Part shown: positions 45,731 through 55,502 of the stretch, one piece after another | Position numbering within the stretch: the stretch's first letter is position 1 | Layout: each line of letters begins with the position of its first letter | Source of the DNA: Natrinema amylolyticus_A | GTDB lineage: Archaea > Halobacteriota > Halobacteria > Halobacteriales > Natrialbaceae | Direction of reading: 5' to 3' | DNA length: 64,000 nt | Assembly (NCBI RefSeq): GCF_042678045.1 | Contig: NZ_JBHUDI010000004.1 | Location: 310,001-374,000, forward strand | The notes under the pieces: generated by a model | Seen by the model: the letters and a program-made list of their open reading frames with translations, nothing else | Databases searched by the model: none | Told to the model about the DNA's origin: nothing | Program-made: the position numbers and the translations under genes

Positions 45731-46720
45731 ATGAACAGTGCACTCGTCATCGGCGGCACCCGGTTTATCGGCCGCCACCTCGTCGACGACCTGCTCGCAC
45801 ACGACTACGACGTCACCCTGTTTACCCGGGGCAACCGCGAGAATCCGTTCGCGGACGACGACCGCGTCGACCACGTCGAGGGCAACCGGACGAACGACAC
45901 GGCCCTCGAGGCGACGGCGACGACAGTCGATCCCGACGCGGTCTTCGACTGTGTCGCCTACCAGCCGAAAGACGTTCGCAGCGCAACCACCATCTTCGCG
46001 GACTGTGAGGCCTACGTCTACGTCTCGAGCGGCGCAGCCTACGGCCGCGAGGAGATCCCGAAACGGGAAGACGAGACGCCGTTGCACCCGTGTACGGCCG
46101 ACCAGGCCACCGACGACAGCTTCGACACCTACGGCAACCGAAAGGCAGAGTGCGATCGTGCGGTTTTCGCGGCGGCCGACGACGGCGTCCGTGCGATGGC
46201 GGTTCGGCCGCCGATCGTCTACGGCCCCCACGACTACACCGAGCGCCTGGACTGGTGGATCAACCGCGTCAACCGCTTCGATCGGGTCCTCATCCCCGGC
46301 GACGGGACGAATCTCCGCCACCGCGTCTACGTCGAAGACGTCGCCAGCGCCTTGCGGCTCGTCGCCGAAAACGGTATTCCCGGCGAGGCCTACAACGTCG
46401 GCGACCGGCGGCTCGTCACACTTGAGGAGATGGTCGACCTGATCGCCGACTGTCTCGAGACCGATGTCGAACTCGTCCACGCTGGCCCCCGCGAACTCGC
46501 CGCCGGCGACCTCGCCCTCGACGACTACCCGCTCTATCGGACGTATCCGCACGTCCTCTCGACGGCGAAACTCGCTGCGCTGGGCTGGGAGTCGACGCCG
46601 CTCGAGGAGGCGATGGAACGGTCTGTCGCGGATCACAGAGAGAGCGACCGGGACGGCGACGAAAACGGGCCGGATCGGGCGGCCGAAGAGCGCGTGCTGG
46701 GGATCCTCGAAACGCTTTGA
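45731..46720 (+). CDS. NAD-dependent epimerase/dehydratase (extended SDR)
   Basis: 329 aa. The cofactor motif is VIGGTRFIGRHLVDD near the N-terminus and the catalytic pair is YGNRK (YxxxK). VRPPIVYGPHDYTERLDWWI and GEAYNVGDRRLVTLEEMVDL are typical of sugar-nucleotide epimerases and CSP41-like proteins. The substrate is not predictable. The start is ATG 45731; its leader carries a transposon-end hairpin, so expression may be affected. Confidence 0.9.
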   Translation: MNSALVIGGTRFIGRHLVDDLLAHDYDVTLFTRGNRENPFADDDRVDHVEGNRTNDTALEATATTVDPDAVFDCVAYQPKDVRSATTIFADCEAYVYVSSGAAYGREEIPKREDETPLHPCTADQATDDSFDTYGNRKAECDRAVFAAADDGVRAMAVRPPIVYGPHDYTERLDWWINRVNRFDRVLIPGDGTNLRHRVYVEDVASALRLVAENGIPGEAYNVGDRRLVTLEEMVDLIADCLETDVELVHAGPRELAAGDLALDDYPLYRTYPHVLSTAKLAALGWESTPLEEAMERSVADHRESDRDGDENGPDRAAEERVLGILETL

Positions 46721-47058
46721 CCTCCTCTCGGATCGATTCGTGTCGTGTGCTGGCCGTGTCGATATCGACTGCTTCTTCAGAGTGACTGCCGTTTGGCCGT
46801 CTTCAAGAGTCGAAATGAGGACGATATGAAACTATGTGCGAATACGTCCCCCGATGATATATTCGAACATGTGAACCCGAAGGGCTTCACTGGGCTATCG
46901 GCCAGTGTGAGGTGATCAGTGGCCCGTTCGGTGCGGCAGCGATCGGCGAAGCGATGTGAGACGCTCGGTGGCCATCCTCCTGGGAGACGCACACGCGACG
47001 TGTCACTGTCGCTCTCAGCCGATCACTGGGACGATATAGATACCCTACTGTAACAACG
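46721..47058. other. Spacer with no visible gene
   Basis: About 340 bases. It has AT-rich patches (GATGATATATTC near 46853; GATATAGATACC at 47033, the probable promoter of the lipoprotein gene). The short open frames lack haloarchaeal character. Confidence 0.5.
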
Positions 47059-47658
47059 ATGAATCGAAGAACCTTCATTACGACCGCCACAGCGGGCGCT
47101 GGAATCGTCGTCGCTGGCTGTGTCGGTGATACGACCGAGGAGCCCGATCCGGAAGCGGACGACACGACAGACTCCGGGACAGACAACCAGACAGACGACG
47201 AGGTCGATTCCGAGCCGGAACCTGAGCCTGAGCCCGAGCCGATGTTCGTCGGGACCGAAATCGAGGAGTTGATTCCCGACTTCACACAGGAGAATCCGAC
47301 TCACGACGAACTGGTCCGTGACGACGAGCTCAACGAGAACTTCGACGCGATCTTCATCACCGAGGACGAGCAGGTGGCGGTGATGGTCGACGTCGAAATC
47401 GAGTCGTCAATCGAGGATGCCGATGGTCGGATGCAGACCAGGCGGGATCGGGTTAGCGAGTATCACGAGTTCACTCTCGAGGGAGCAGACGATGCCTTCT
47501 GGTACGAGGAGCCGGATAACGCTCGGACGTACGTCCGTCTGTCCAACGGCGTTGGCGAAGTCGTGGCAGGACGGATGAGCGAGTCCGATATGATCCCGGA
47601 CGTGAACCGGTCACAGGAGTACGCGATCGCGTTGATAGAGCACTGGCAGACTATCTAG
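47059..47658 (+). CDS. Tat-exported lipoprotein of unknown function
   Basis: 199 aa. The N-terminus MNRRTFITTATAGAGIVV has a twin-Arg followed by a lipobox-like AGC at residues 19-21, so it is exported by Tat and lipid-anchored. An acidic, Thr-rich linker with repeated Glu-Pro follows (about residues 26-63). The folded part (about 65-199) has no recognised family. The TATA box at 47033 supports the start. Confidence 0.82.
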   Translation: MNRRTFITTATAGAGIVVAGCVGDTTEEPDPEADDTTDSGTDNQTDDEVDSEPEPEPEPEPMFVGTEIEELIPDFTQENPTHDELVRDDELNENFDAIFITEDEQVAVMVDVEIESSIEDADGRMQTRRDRVSEYHEFTLEGADDAFWYEEPDNARTYVRLSNGVGEVVAGRMSESDMIPDVNRSQEYAIALIEHWQTI

Positions 47659-47763
47659 ACCACTGAGGCGAACGGAGAGCCAGCCGCTGTTCGAGCCATC
47701 CCGATCCGCCGACCGCTACGTCGGCGTGTTTCAGCCCGGAGCAGGGCGCGAACCTCACTTACT

Positions 47764-47770
47764 AAATATT
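47764..47770 (+). promoter_or_regulatory. TATA box of egsA
   Basis: AAATATT, centred 23 bases before ATG 47790. Confidence 0.55.
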
Positions 47771-47789
47771 TCCGTAAGAAAGGAACGGT

Positions 47790-48851
47790 ATGTTCGAGAA
47801 GTCGACGTGGATTCGCCTCCCGCGAAACGTCGTCGTCGGTCACGGCGTTCGCAACGAGGTCCTCGACGTGATCGACGACCTCCACTTACAGGGGCGGCCG
47901 CTGTTCGTCACGAGTCCGACGCCCCGCGAGGTCGCCGCGGACCCGATCGCGGCCGACTTCGAGGCTGCTGGAATCGAGCCCGCGATGGTGACGATCGAGA
48001 AAGCGACGTTCGACGCCGTCGAGCGAGTCATCGACGTCGCCGAGGCCGAGGACGTCTCCTATCTCGTCGGCATCGGCGGCGGGAAGGCCATCGATATCGC
48101 GAAACTGGCCAGTCACCACCTGAACATGGGCTTTTGCTCCGTGCCGACCGCAGCGAGCCACGACGGGATCGTCAGCAATCGCGGCTCCGTTCCGAATGGT
48201 GATTCGCGCCACAGCGTCGCCGCCGAGCCGCCGCTTGCGGTCGTCGCCGACACCGGGATCCTCGCGGACGCGCCGTGGGAGCTGACGACCGCCGGCTGTG
48301 CCGACATCATCTCGAACTACACCGCGGTGATGGACTGGCGACTCGCCAATCGACTGCAAGACGTCGAGTTCTCCGAGTACGCCGCCGCACTCTCCGAGAT
48401 GACCGCCGAGATCCTCGTGGGCAACGCTGATCTCATCCGGCCGGGGCTCGAGGAATCGGCCTGGGTCGTCACCAAGGCACTGATGTCCTCCGGTGTCGCG
48501 ATGAGCATCGCCGGCTCCTCGCGACCTGCGAGCGGCGCCGAACACCTCTTTTCCCACCAGCTTGACCGGCTGGCACCCGGCGCAGCCTTACACGGCCATC
48601 AGGTCGGTGTCGGCTCGATCATGACGGCCTACCTCCATCAGGGCGAGGACGGTCTCTGGCGGGACATTCGCGACGCGCTCGCGAGCATCGACGCGCCGAC
48701 GACCGCAGCCGAACTCGGCATCGACGACGAGACGATCGTCGAGGCGCTGACGACCTGCCACGAGATCCGTGACCGGTATACGATCCTCGGCAACGGGATG
48801 AACGAACGGGCGGCTCGAGACGTGGCGCAAAAAACGGGCGTTATCGACTAA
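47790..48851 (+). CDS. egsA: sn-glycerol-1-phosphate dehydrogenase
   Basis: 353 aa. It reduces DHAP to glycerol-1-phosphate, the first step of archaeal lipid backbone synthesis. The nucleotide motif is GIGGGKAIDIAKLA. The zinc ligands lie in AASHDGIVS, EHLFSHQLD and LHGHQVGVGS. Full length and intact. The start is supported by a TATA box. Confidence 0.97.
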   Translation: MFEKSTWIRLPRNVVVGHGVRNEVLDVIDDLHLQGRPLFVTSPTPREVAADPIAADFEAAGIEPAMVTIEKATFDAVERVIDVAEAEDVSYLVGIGGGKAIDIAKLASHHLNMGFCSVPTAASHDGIVSNRGSVPNGDSRHSVAAEPPLAVVADTGILADAPWELTTAGCADIISNYTAVMDWRLANRLQDVEFSEYAAALSEMTAEILVGNADLIRPGLEESAWVVTKALMSSGVAMSIAGSSRPASGAEHLFSHQLDRLAPGAALHGHQVGVGSIMTAYLHQGEDGLWRDIRDALASIDAPTTAAELGIDDETIVEALTTCHEIRDRYTILGNGMNERAARDVAQKTGVID

Positions 48852-48882
48852 CGTCGACCGGCATCGCCCGGGCGTCGGTGAA

Positions 48883-50703
48883 TCAGACGTGCTCGTCGAG
48901 GAAGTCGGCGATTTCCGAGTAGGCCTCGATGCGATTTGCGAGCTTCGAGAAGCCGTGGCCCTCGTCGTCGAAGATCAGTTTTCGGACGGGCACGCCGTGT
49001 GCGCGGACCTCCTCGACGATCTGCTCGGCTTCGCCGACCGGCACGCGGGGGTCGTTCTCGCCATGGAGGACGAACAGCGGCGCTTCGATCCGCTCGACGT
49101 TGTTGATCGGCGAGATTTCCTCCAGGAACTCGCGGTCCTCGGCGAGCGAGCCGTACTCGGCCTCGCGGAGTTCGCGCCGCCAGTCGCCGGTGTTCTCGAG
49201 GAACGTGACGAAGTTAGCGATGCCGACGATGTCGATCCCGGCGGCCCAGAGGTCGGGGTACTCGGTCAGCGCCGCCAGTACCATGAAGCCGCCGTAGGAG
49301 CCACCCTTGGCGGTGATCCGGTCGGGATCGATCGCGGGATGATCCTGGAGCCACTCGGCGCAGGCCTCGATGTCCGCGACCGAGTCCATCCGTTTCTCGA
49401 CGTCGTCGAGGGCGGCGTAGTCGGCCCCGTAGCCCGACGAGCCGCGCACGTTCGGCTCGAAGTAGGCGTAGCCCCGATCGAGGAAGTACTGTTTGACACT
49501 CGAGAAGGAGGGCCGGCGCTGGCTCTCGGGGCCGCCGTGGATGTCGACGATGACCGGTATCTGGCCGTCCTCGTGATCGTCGGGCAGGGTGAGGAAACCG
49601 GGCACCTCCAGCTCGTCGAAACTCTCGACGTGGACGAGGTCGGATTCGTCGAACGTCTCACGGGGGATACCTGCGGTCGGGGCGCTCGTCCACCGGTCTG
49701 CCGCGCCGGTCCCAATGTCGACGACGAAGACGTTCGTGTTGACCGTGTCTCCGGAGGTCGACAGTGCGAACCGTTCGGCGTCGGGATCGAAGCTCACGCC
49801 GCCGGCGACCCCGCCCGGCAGGTCCGGTTCGGGGAACGTTTTGTAGGCGGTGGGCTCGTCAGCGTCGAACTCGCCAACAGTCAGTTCGGTGTAACCTTCG
49901 ACGTTGCGCGAGCAGACGAACCGGCCGGTTTCGTCGTCCAGCGCAATGCCGTCGACGTTCCACCCGTCCCCGTCGATGACGGTCTCGAGCTCGCCGCTTG
50001 CGAGGTCGAGATAGGCCAGATACAGCGTGTCGGCGTCACCCTCGTCAGTCACGAGGTAGATCCCCCCGCCGTCAGGGGCCCAGCTCGCGCTCCCGTAGCG
50101 GACGTCGCCCTCGTGGGGCGTCAGATGTTCGAGCTCGGGCTCGTCGGCCTCGAGGTCGAGCACGTACAGGTCCTGATCGAAGTTCGAGTAGGCCTGTGAG
50201 ACCAACAGTCGGGAATCGTCGGGACTCCAGCCGGCGAGCGAGAGCCAGCCGTCGCCCTCGTAGACGAGCGTTGCGTCCGCACCGGTTTCGTCGCGACCCT
50301 GCACGTAGACGTCGAAAACGGCCTCGTCGCGGCGGTTCGAGGTGAAGGCGAAGCGATCGCCGTCGTGGCTCCAGCCGCCCCAGCGGTGTTTGGCGTCGGG
50401 CATCGCGGTCAGGTTCTCGATCGCGCCGGTCTCGGCGTCGAGCCGGAAGAGCTGGGCGCGCTCGTTGCCGCCCTCGTCCATCCCGAAGATCAGCTCCGGC
50501 CGTTCGGGCGACCACGAGGCGAACGTCACCCGCTCGTCGTAGAAGGTCCGCTGTTCCGGCCAGCCACGTGGCTCCTCGAGGGTCCAGACCTGCGAGGTCC
50601 CGGTCGTGTCCATTAGGAAGGACAGGCGCTCGCCGTCGGGTCCGAACGAGGCCCCGTAGGCGCTGCGGATATTGAGGTACCGCTCGATGTCGTAGGGTTC
50701 CAT
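48883..50703 (-). CDS. S9 family serine peptidase (acylaminoacyl/prolyl-oligopeptidase type)
   Basis: 606 aa, cytosolic. The N-terminal part is a seven-bladed WD/beta-propeller-like domain (to about 340). The C-terminal alpha/beta hydrolase has Ser469 in KGGSYGGFMVL, Asp551 in GENDPRVPV and His583 in DDEGHGFSK. It cleaves short peptides or removes N-terminal acyl residues. The start is ATG 50703. Convergent with egsA. Confidence 0.95.
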   Translation of the reverse strand: MEPYDIERYLNIRSAYGASFGPDGERLSFLMDTTGTSQVWTLEEPRGWPEQRTFYDERVTFASWSPERPELIFGMDEGGNERAQLFRLDAETGAIENLTAMPDAKHRWGGWSHDGDRFAFTSNRRDEAVFDVYVQGRDETGADATLVYEGDGWLSLAGWSPDDSRLLVSQAYSNFDQDLYVLDLEADEPELEHLTPHEGDVRYGSASWAPDGGGIYLVTDEGDADTLYLAYLDLASGELETVIDGDGWNVDGIALDDETGRFVCSRNVEGYTELTVGEFDADEPTAYKTFPEPDLPGGVAGGVSFDPDAERFALSTSGDTVNTNVFVVDIGTGAADRWTSAPTAGIPRETFDESDLVHVESFDELEVPGFLTLPDDHEDGQIPVIVDIHGGPESQRRPSFSSVKQYFLDRGYAYFEPNVRGSSGYGADYAALDDVEKRMDSVADIEACAEWLQDHPAIDPDRITAKGGSYGGFMVLAALTEYPDLWAAGIDIVGIANFVTFLENTGDWRRELREAEYGSLAEDREFLEEISPINNVERIEAPLFVLHGENDPRVPVGEAEQIVEEVRAHGVPVRKLIFDDEGHGFSKLANRIEAYSEIADFLDEHV

Positions 50704-50900
50704 GCCAGAGCCGTACGGACTCGAGGGGGTAGTCGTTTCGGTCGATTCGAGGACGGCTCGACACGCGCGAGTAGGGACCGATTACACCCGACTCGGCGAC
50801 GGCACTGGACTCGAGCGATAGCGTCCGGGTGCCCGGTAGGAGACACTAGACCGGCAATGGCTGCACCTAACAAAACCGTCTCGCATCGTCGGGCCAGTCA

Positions 50901-51557
50901 ATGGCTGGGGAGTCGGATTCGTCATCGATCGCAGCGGTCCTCGTGACGACTGTGCTCATCCTCTCGGTGTTCGGAGTGACCGTCGCGGCCGTCGGCCCGG
51001 AGCTGTTCGTGGCTGAATCGGACCAGGAGCCCGAGGCCGACGGCGAGACGGAACCGCTGGGTGACGCAGGGGACGACGGCGGCGAGACGACTGCCAGCGG
51101 CGCCGAAGGAGACAGTGGTGACGCGGGAGAGGACGGGTCGACAGCCGATTCGACTGCGCCGAACGGGACCGAAAGCGATCGCGGTGGGACTGATTCCCTC
51201 GAGGATTCGACGGGAGCTGGCGACGAAACTGGAGACGACCCCGAAGACGAGCGGGATATCGAGGACGATGACGACACCGAACCCACAGAGACTGACAGCG
51301 ACGACGATGATGACGGCGAATCGGACGACGTAGACGAGGATGAACCTGCGGGTGAGACGGATGACGACGAAGATGACACTGCGGGTGAGACGGATGACGA
51401 CGAAGATGACACTGCGGGCGAGACGGACAGTGGCGATGACGACGAGGACGCGACGGACGAGGCGGCCGAGGAGGACGACGATGGGGACATCTTCTCGGGG
51501 ATCGACTCCCTTTTCGAGGAGTCCGCGACCGACGACGATGGCGACGGCGACGAGTGA
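50901..51557 (+). CDS. Acidic single-pass membrane protein with tandem repeats
   Basis: 218 aa. One hydrophobic segment near the N-terminus (AAVLVTTVLILSVFGVTVAA) acts as signal anchor. The rest is almost only Asp, Glu, Gly, Thr and Ser. A perfect 11-residue repeat (AGETDDDEDDT) occurs twice, encoded by 33-bp direct repeats, with a third partial copy. The last 25 residues (IFSGIDSLFEESA) are the only other hydrophobic patch. Probably extracellular and disordered. Confidence 0.72.
   Translation: MAGESDSSSIAAVLVTTVLILSVFGVTVAAVGPELFVAESDQEPEADGETEPLGDAGDDGGETTASGAEGDSGDAGEDGSTADSTAPNGTESDRGGTDSLEDSTGAGDETGDDPEDERDIEDDDDTEPTETDSDDDDDGESDDVDEDEPAGETDDDEDDTAGETDDDEDDTAGETDSGDDDEDATDEAAEEDDDGDIFSGIDSLFEESATDDDGDGDE
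51348..51427 (+). repeat. 33-bp tandem repeat inside the acidic gene
   Basis: Two perfect copies (51348-51380, 51381-51413) and a third partial copy (to 51427), in frame, so copy-number change would not break the protein. Confidence 0.9.
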
Positions 51558-51613
51558 CCGATCGACCGTTCGATGGTCGTCCTTCGAGCCGTCGAATAGC
51601 GTGAAAAAAGTGA

Positions 51614-51620
51614 CTTTATA
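51614..51620 (+). promoter_or_regulatory. TATA box of the glycosyltransferase gene
   Basis: CTTTATA, centred 29 bases before ATG 51646; predicts a leaderless transcript. Confidence 0.65.
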
Positions 51621-51645
51621 GCTCAGGACTACGTGGCGGCCGACT

Positions 51646-52707
51646 ATGCGACTCGCGTTCGTCTCGTTCGAAACGGTCCACCACCGCGATAGCGAGACGA
51701 ACCAGCGGTTTCGGACGATCCTCGAGCTCCTCGCAGCGGACGGCCACGACGTCCACTGTTACTGTGCCGGCTTCTGGGCCGGCGAGAAGTCCACGTACGA
51801 GCACGAGAACGTCACCTACCACGCGGTCTCGACCGGCCCGGAGGCCCGGAGTTCGTTTCTCGCGCGGTTGCCGTTCGTGCTCGCGGCTGCGAATCCAGAC
51901 GTGATCCACGCCAGCGCACGGCCGCCGAGTCAGGTGCTCGCGGCGCGTGTGGGCGCAACGCTTGCGCGCGCGCCGCTGGTCCTCGAGTGGTACGGCGACG
52001 ACGGCATCCCCGAGACGCGATGGACGCGGCTCGCGGCCGGCCGACCGGATCGGATCGTCACACCGTCGGAACTCGTCGGGACGTGGGTTCGCGAACGCGG
52101 AGCCGACGGCGACGTCGTCGACACCGTCCCGAACCCGATCGACTGCGACCGGATTCAGGACGTCGAGCCGGGCGAGGCCGTCGACGTGATCTACGCGCGG
52201 CGCCTCGACGAGGGAGCCAACCTCGAGAGCCTCCTGCTGGGGCTGGCCGAGCTTCGCGACCGCGACTGGCAGGCGACTGTCATCGGCGATGGGCCCGAAC
52301 GGGAGCGCTACGAGCGCCTCGCGAGCGATCTCCGGATCGACGAACGAGTGACGTTCCGCGGCGACCTCGCGCTTGACGAGCGGATCGCAGCCTACCGCGG
52401 CGCACACGTCTTCGCCCAGACGGCCGAACACTGCGTCTTCCCGACGGAGATGCTGTGGGCGCTGGCCGCCGGCTGTGTCGGCATTGTCGAGTACCACGCG
52501 AACTCGAGCGCCCACGAACTCGTCGAAGGCTGGGACCGGGGATTCCGGACCACCAGCGAGGACGAACTCGCCGAGGCGATCCTCGCGGCGGGCGAGCTCG
52601 ACCATCGCGAGTACGACGGTCGGTTCGCCGACTACGACCGGTCGGCGGTCGCCGAGCAGTATCTCGACTTGTATCGGACGCTGCAGGACGACCACGGGCT
52701 CTTGTAA
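51646..52707 (+). CDS. Glycosyltransferase family 4
   Basis: 353 aa, GT-B fold. The N-terminal domain begins MRLAFVSFETVHHRDSETNQ. The C-terminal donor domain has VIGDGPERERYERLASDL and AQTAEHCVFPTEMLWALAAG, the usual E-x7-E region. It is probably a peripheral membrane enzyme adding a sugar to lipid or glycan. Neighbouring glycan genes are lacking. Confidence 0.9.
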   Translation: MRLAFVSFETVHHRDSETNQRFRTILELLAADGHDVHCYCAGFWAGEKSTYEHENVTYHAVSTGPEARSSFLARLPFVLAAANPDVIHASARPPSQVLAARVGATLARAPLVLEWYGDDGIPETRWTRLAAGRPDRIVTPSELVGTWVRERGADGDVVDTVPNPIDCDRIQDVEPGEAVDVIYARRLDEGANLESLLLGLAELRDRDWQATVIGDGPERERYERLASDLRIDERVTFRGDLALDERIAAYRGAHVFAQTAEHCVFPTEMLWALAAGCVGIVEYHANSSAHELVEGWDRGFRTTSEDELAEAILAAGELDHREYDGRFADYDRSAVAEQYLDLYRTLQDDHGLL

Positions 52708-52782
52708 GCGGTCAGCGGTGCCGTTCGACGGCCGAGCGCTGTGTAGGGGTATCTATATGTCGACTCCGAAGGGACTCTGACT

Positions 52783-53193
52783 ATGGACGAGACCTGTGAG
52801 TTTTGCCGGCTCGTCGACGGCGACCAGTCCGCGCACGTCCTCTACGAGGACGAGCGGACCATCGCCTTTCTCGACCGGAACCCGGCCACGACGGGCCACA
52901 CGCTCGTCGCGCCACGCGCCCACGAAGAGGAGATCCTGACGAGTGACGACCCGGACTCGGGGGCCGTCTTCGAGACGGTCCGGATCGTCGCCAGCGCGCT
53001 CGAGGCCGTCCTCGAACCCGACGGGTTCAGCACCTTTCATACGACCGGGCCGCTGGTCGGCACCGTCGATCACGCACACGTCCATCTCGTACCCCGGTTT
53101 CCGGACGACGACGTGGCGCTGTCGCTGGCGCGAAGCAAGCTCGATCCCGACGAGGCGGCGGCGCTGACGGCGCAGGTTCGAACGGTGCTCTAA
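52783..53193 (+). CDS. HIT family nucleotide hydrolase
   Basis: 136 aa. The catalytic HIT triad is HAHVHLVPR. CEFCRLVDG near the N-terminus is the common CxxC of histidine-triad proteins, and AFLDRNPATTGHTLVAPR is conserved. Members hydrolyse nucleoside phosphoramidates or dinucleotides. An ATCTATATG box about 28 bases upstream supports the start. Confidence 0.94.
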   Translation: MDETCEFCRLVDGDQSAHVLYEDERTIAFLDRNPATTGHTLVAPRAHEEEILTSDDPDSGAVFETVRIVASALEAVLEPDGFSTFHTTGPLVGTVDHAHVHLVPRFPDDDVALSLARSKLDPDEAAALTAQVRTVL

Positions 53194-53253
53194 CGGACGC
53201 CGGGTCGTCTCGTGAGTCGGGGGAGTCGATCCACCCGTTTGAAAAACACGACT

Positions 53254-54405
53254 CTAGAGGTCGAACTTCGCGGCCGCCGTCTCCATGTCCTTGTCACCAC
53301 GCCCCGAGAGGTTCACGAGGATCGTGTCGTGCTCACCGGCTTCGGCGAGTTCGATCGCGCGAGCGATCGCGTGGCTGGACTCGAGCGCCGGGATGATCCC
53401 CTCGGTTTCGCTGAGTTCGCGAAACGCCGCCAGCGCCTCGTCGTCGGTGACGCCCGTGTACTCACAGCGCCCGATCGCCTGGTACATGGCGTGTTCGGGG
53501 CCGGCACCGGGGTAGTCGAGCCCCGCCGAGACGGAGTGGACCTCGACGTCGTCCTCGATGACCCGCGTTTTCATCCCATGGAGAATCTCGTCTTTCCCCT
53601 CCGCGAGCGGCGCGGCGTGTCGCGTCGAGTCGGTCCCTTTCCCGCCGCCCTCGGCACCGTAGAACGCGACGTCATCGTCGCGGAAGGCATGGAAGAGGCC
53701 GATCGCGTTCGAGCCGCCGCCGACGCAGGCGACCGCAGCGTCGGGCAGATCGCCGGTGCGTTCGATGATCTGCTCGCGGGCTTCCTCACCGATGACCGAC
53801 TGGAAGTCTCGAACCATCCGCGGGAACGGGTCGGGGCCGACGACGCTGCCGACCAGATAGTGGGTGTTTTCGACGTTTTCCGCGAAGTCCTCGAGTGCGG
53901 CGTCGACGGCATCAGCCAGCCCTTCGTCGCCGCGGGTGACCTCGTTGACCTCGGCACCCATCAGACGCATCCGGAAGACGTTCATCTCCTGGCGCTCGAC
54001 GTCCTTTTTCCCCATGTAGATCTCCGTCTCGAGGCCCAGCAGCGCGCCAACCATCGCCGTCGCGGTGCCGTGCTGGCCGGCACCGGTTTCTGCGATCAGG
54101 CGCTCGCGGCCGGCCTTCTTCGCGAGCAGGGCCTGACCGAGCGCGTTGTTGACCTTGTGTGCGCCGCCGTGGAGCAGATCCTCGCGCTTGAGATAGATGT
54201 CGGCGCCGTAACGGTCGCTCAGGTTCCGCGCATAGTACAGCGGGCTCGGTCGGCCGGCGAACTCCTCGAGGAGGCCGCGCAGTTCCGACTGGAACGCCTC
54301 ACTCGCGGCGACGTCGTCGTAGGCCGTCGCCAGTTGCTCGAGCGGTTCCTGGAGCGGCTCCGGAACGTGTCGCCCACCATACCCTTCGAACTCACCGTTG
54401 GACAT
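53254..54405 (-). CDS. trpB: Tryptophan synthase beta chain
   Basis: 383 aa. PLP-binding Lys84 lies in LLHGGAHKVNNALGQ. CVGGGSNAIGLF binds the phosphate. ETGAGQHGTATAM and the TrpB1-type sequence indicate the form that pairs with TrpA. Neither trpA nor trpC is adjacent, though haloarchaea often have trpCBA. The start is ATG 54405. Confidence 0.96.
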   Translation of the reverse strand: MSNGEFEGYGGRHVPEPLQEPLEQLATAYDDVAASEAFQSELRGLLEEFAGRPSPLYYARNLSDRYGADIYLKREDLLHGGAHKVNNALGQALLAKKAGRERLIAETGAGQHGTATAMVGALLGLETEIYMGKKDVERQEMNVFRMRLMGAEVNEVTRGDEGLADAVDAALEDFAENVENTHYLVGSVVGPDPFPRMVRDFQSVIGEEAREQIIERTGDLPDAAVACVGGGSNAIGLFHAFRDDDVAFYGAEGGGKGTDSTRHAAPLAEGKDEILHGMKTRVIEDDVEVHSVSAGLDYPGAGPEHAMYQAIGRCEYTGVTDDEALAAFRELSETEGIIPALESSHAIARAIELAEAGEHDTILVNLSGRGDKDMETAAAKFDL

Positions 54406-54514
54406 ACGTTCGCAGTGGCACGCCGTTGGCAAATACGTTCCGCGTCCGGTTCGTCGCGCCATCGTCTCCGGCCATCAGCCGGCAAATATTGCGTCGACCA
54501 CCGACGCAGGCACG

Positions 54515-55498
54515 TCAGAACACCAGCAGCAACACGCCGAGCGATACCGCGCTGCTGACCAGCAACGCCAGCAGCACGACGACGGCGGGCACCGGCCCGG
54601 TGTCTCGGAGGTCGGCCAGCCGAATCTCGGTTCCGAGACCGACGAACGCGAGCAGGAACAGCCAGTTGGAGGCGTTCTCGAGGGACGCCTGCTGTGTCGC
54701 GGAGAGCACGCCAGCGCTCGCGACGACCGCAAGCGCGAGGAAGCCGAGGACGAACTTCGGGAACTCGTCCCAGAGCGTCCGCACCGACGGACGGCTCCCA
54801 GTCCCGGCGCGGGCGTAGTAGCTCGCGTACGCGATGACGACGACGCCGATCAGGGCGTTTCGGGAAAGCTTCGTCATCGTCGCCCACTGCCCGGCGACGT
54901 CGGAGTGAGCGAAGCCGACCGCGACGACCGGCCCCGTCGAGAACATGCTGACGCCCGCCCAGACGCCGAACACCGTTCCGGAGAGCGCCAGCACGTCGCC
55001 GACGATCGGGTAGACGACGATCGTGATCGCGTCGAACAGCAGGACCGTCGCGGCCGCGTAGGCGATCTGCTCCTCGCGTGCGCGGACGGCACCGGCGACG
55101 GCGACGACCGCAGAGACGCCACAGATCCCCGTCCCGGCCGCGAGCAGCGAGCCGAGTCGCTCGGGCAAGTCGAAGGCGGTTCGCGCGAGCAGTTCGACGA
55201 CGAGCACCGAGAGCGCGGCGACGGCTATCACGAGGGCAAAGACCGGTCCACCGACCTCGAGGACGGTATCGACCGAGATCGAGGCGCCCATGAGGACGAT
55301 GCCGGCTCCCAGCCACAGTTTGTGCGTCGCGATGCCGGGCTCGAGTCGCGCCGGGACGCCGACGGTGTTCGTGACGACGAACCCGAGCGCGATGGCCAGA
55401 AGCAGGTGATTGAATCCAACCGTCGTCGCGAACCCACGTGCAAGCACCGCGCCGAGACAGAGCGCGACGAACCCCGGCAGGAGTCGACGGGTGGCCAT
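54515..55498 (-). CDS. YeiH family putative sulfate exporter
   Basis: 327 aa, about ten membrane spans. The UPF0324 signatures GLGTEIRLADLRDTG and AAGTGICGVSAVVAVAGAVR are present, and GIVLMGASISVD fits the family. Some long bacterial members have an extra N-terminal helix that is absent here. It begins with ATG 55498 (GTG 55501 also possible), 4-7 bases after a 46-aa membrane peptide gene. The function is predicted, not proven for the family. Confidence 0.9.
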   Translation of the reverse strand: MATRRLLPGFVALCLGAVLARGFATTVGFNHLLLAIALGFVVTNTVGVPARLEPGIATHKLWLGAGIVLMGASISVDTVLEVGGPVFALVIAVAALSVLVVELLARTAFDLPERLGSLLAAGTGICGVSAVVAVAGAVRAREEQIAYAAATVLLFDAITIVVYPIVGDVLALSGTVFGVWAGVSMFSTGPVVAVGFAHSDVAGQWATMTKLSRNALIGVVVIAYASYYARAGTGSRPSVRTLWDEFPKFVLGFLALAVVASAGVLSATQQASLENASNWLFLLAFVGLGTEIRLADLRDTGPVPAVVVLLALLVSSAVSLGVLLLVF

Positions 55499-55502
55499 CA
55501 CG

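Noticed and set aside
51616..52695. 359-codon minus-strand frame opposite the glycosyltransferase
   Set aside because: Shadow of a well-recognised GT4 gene.
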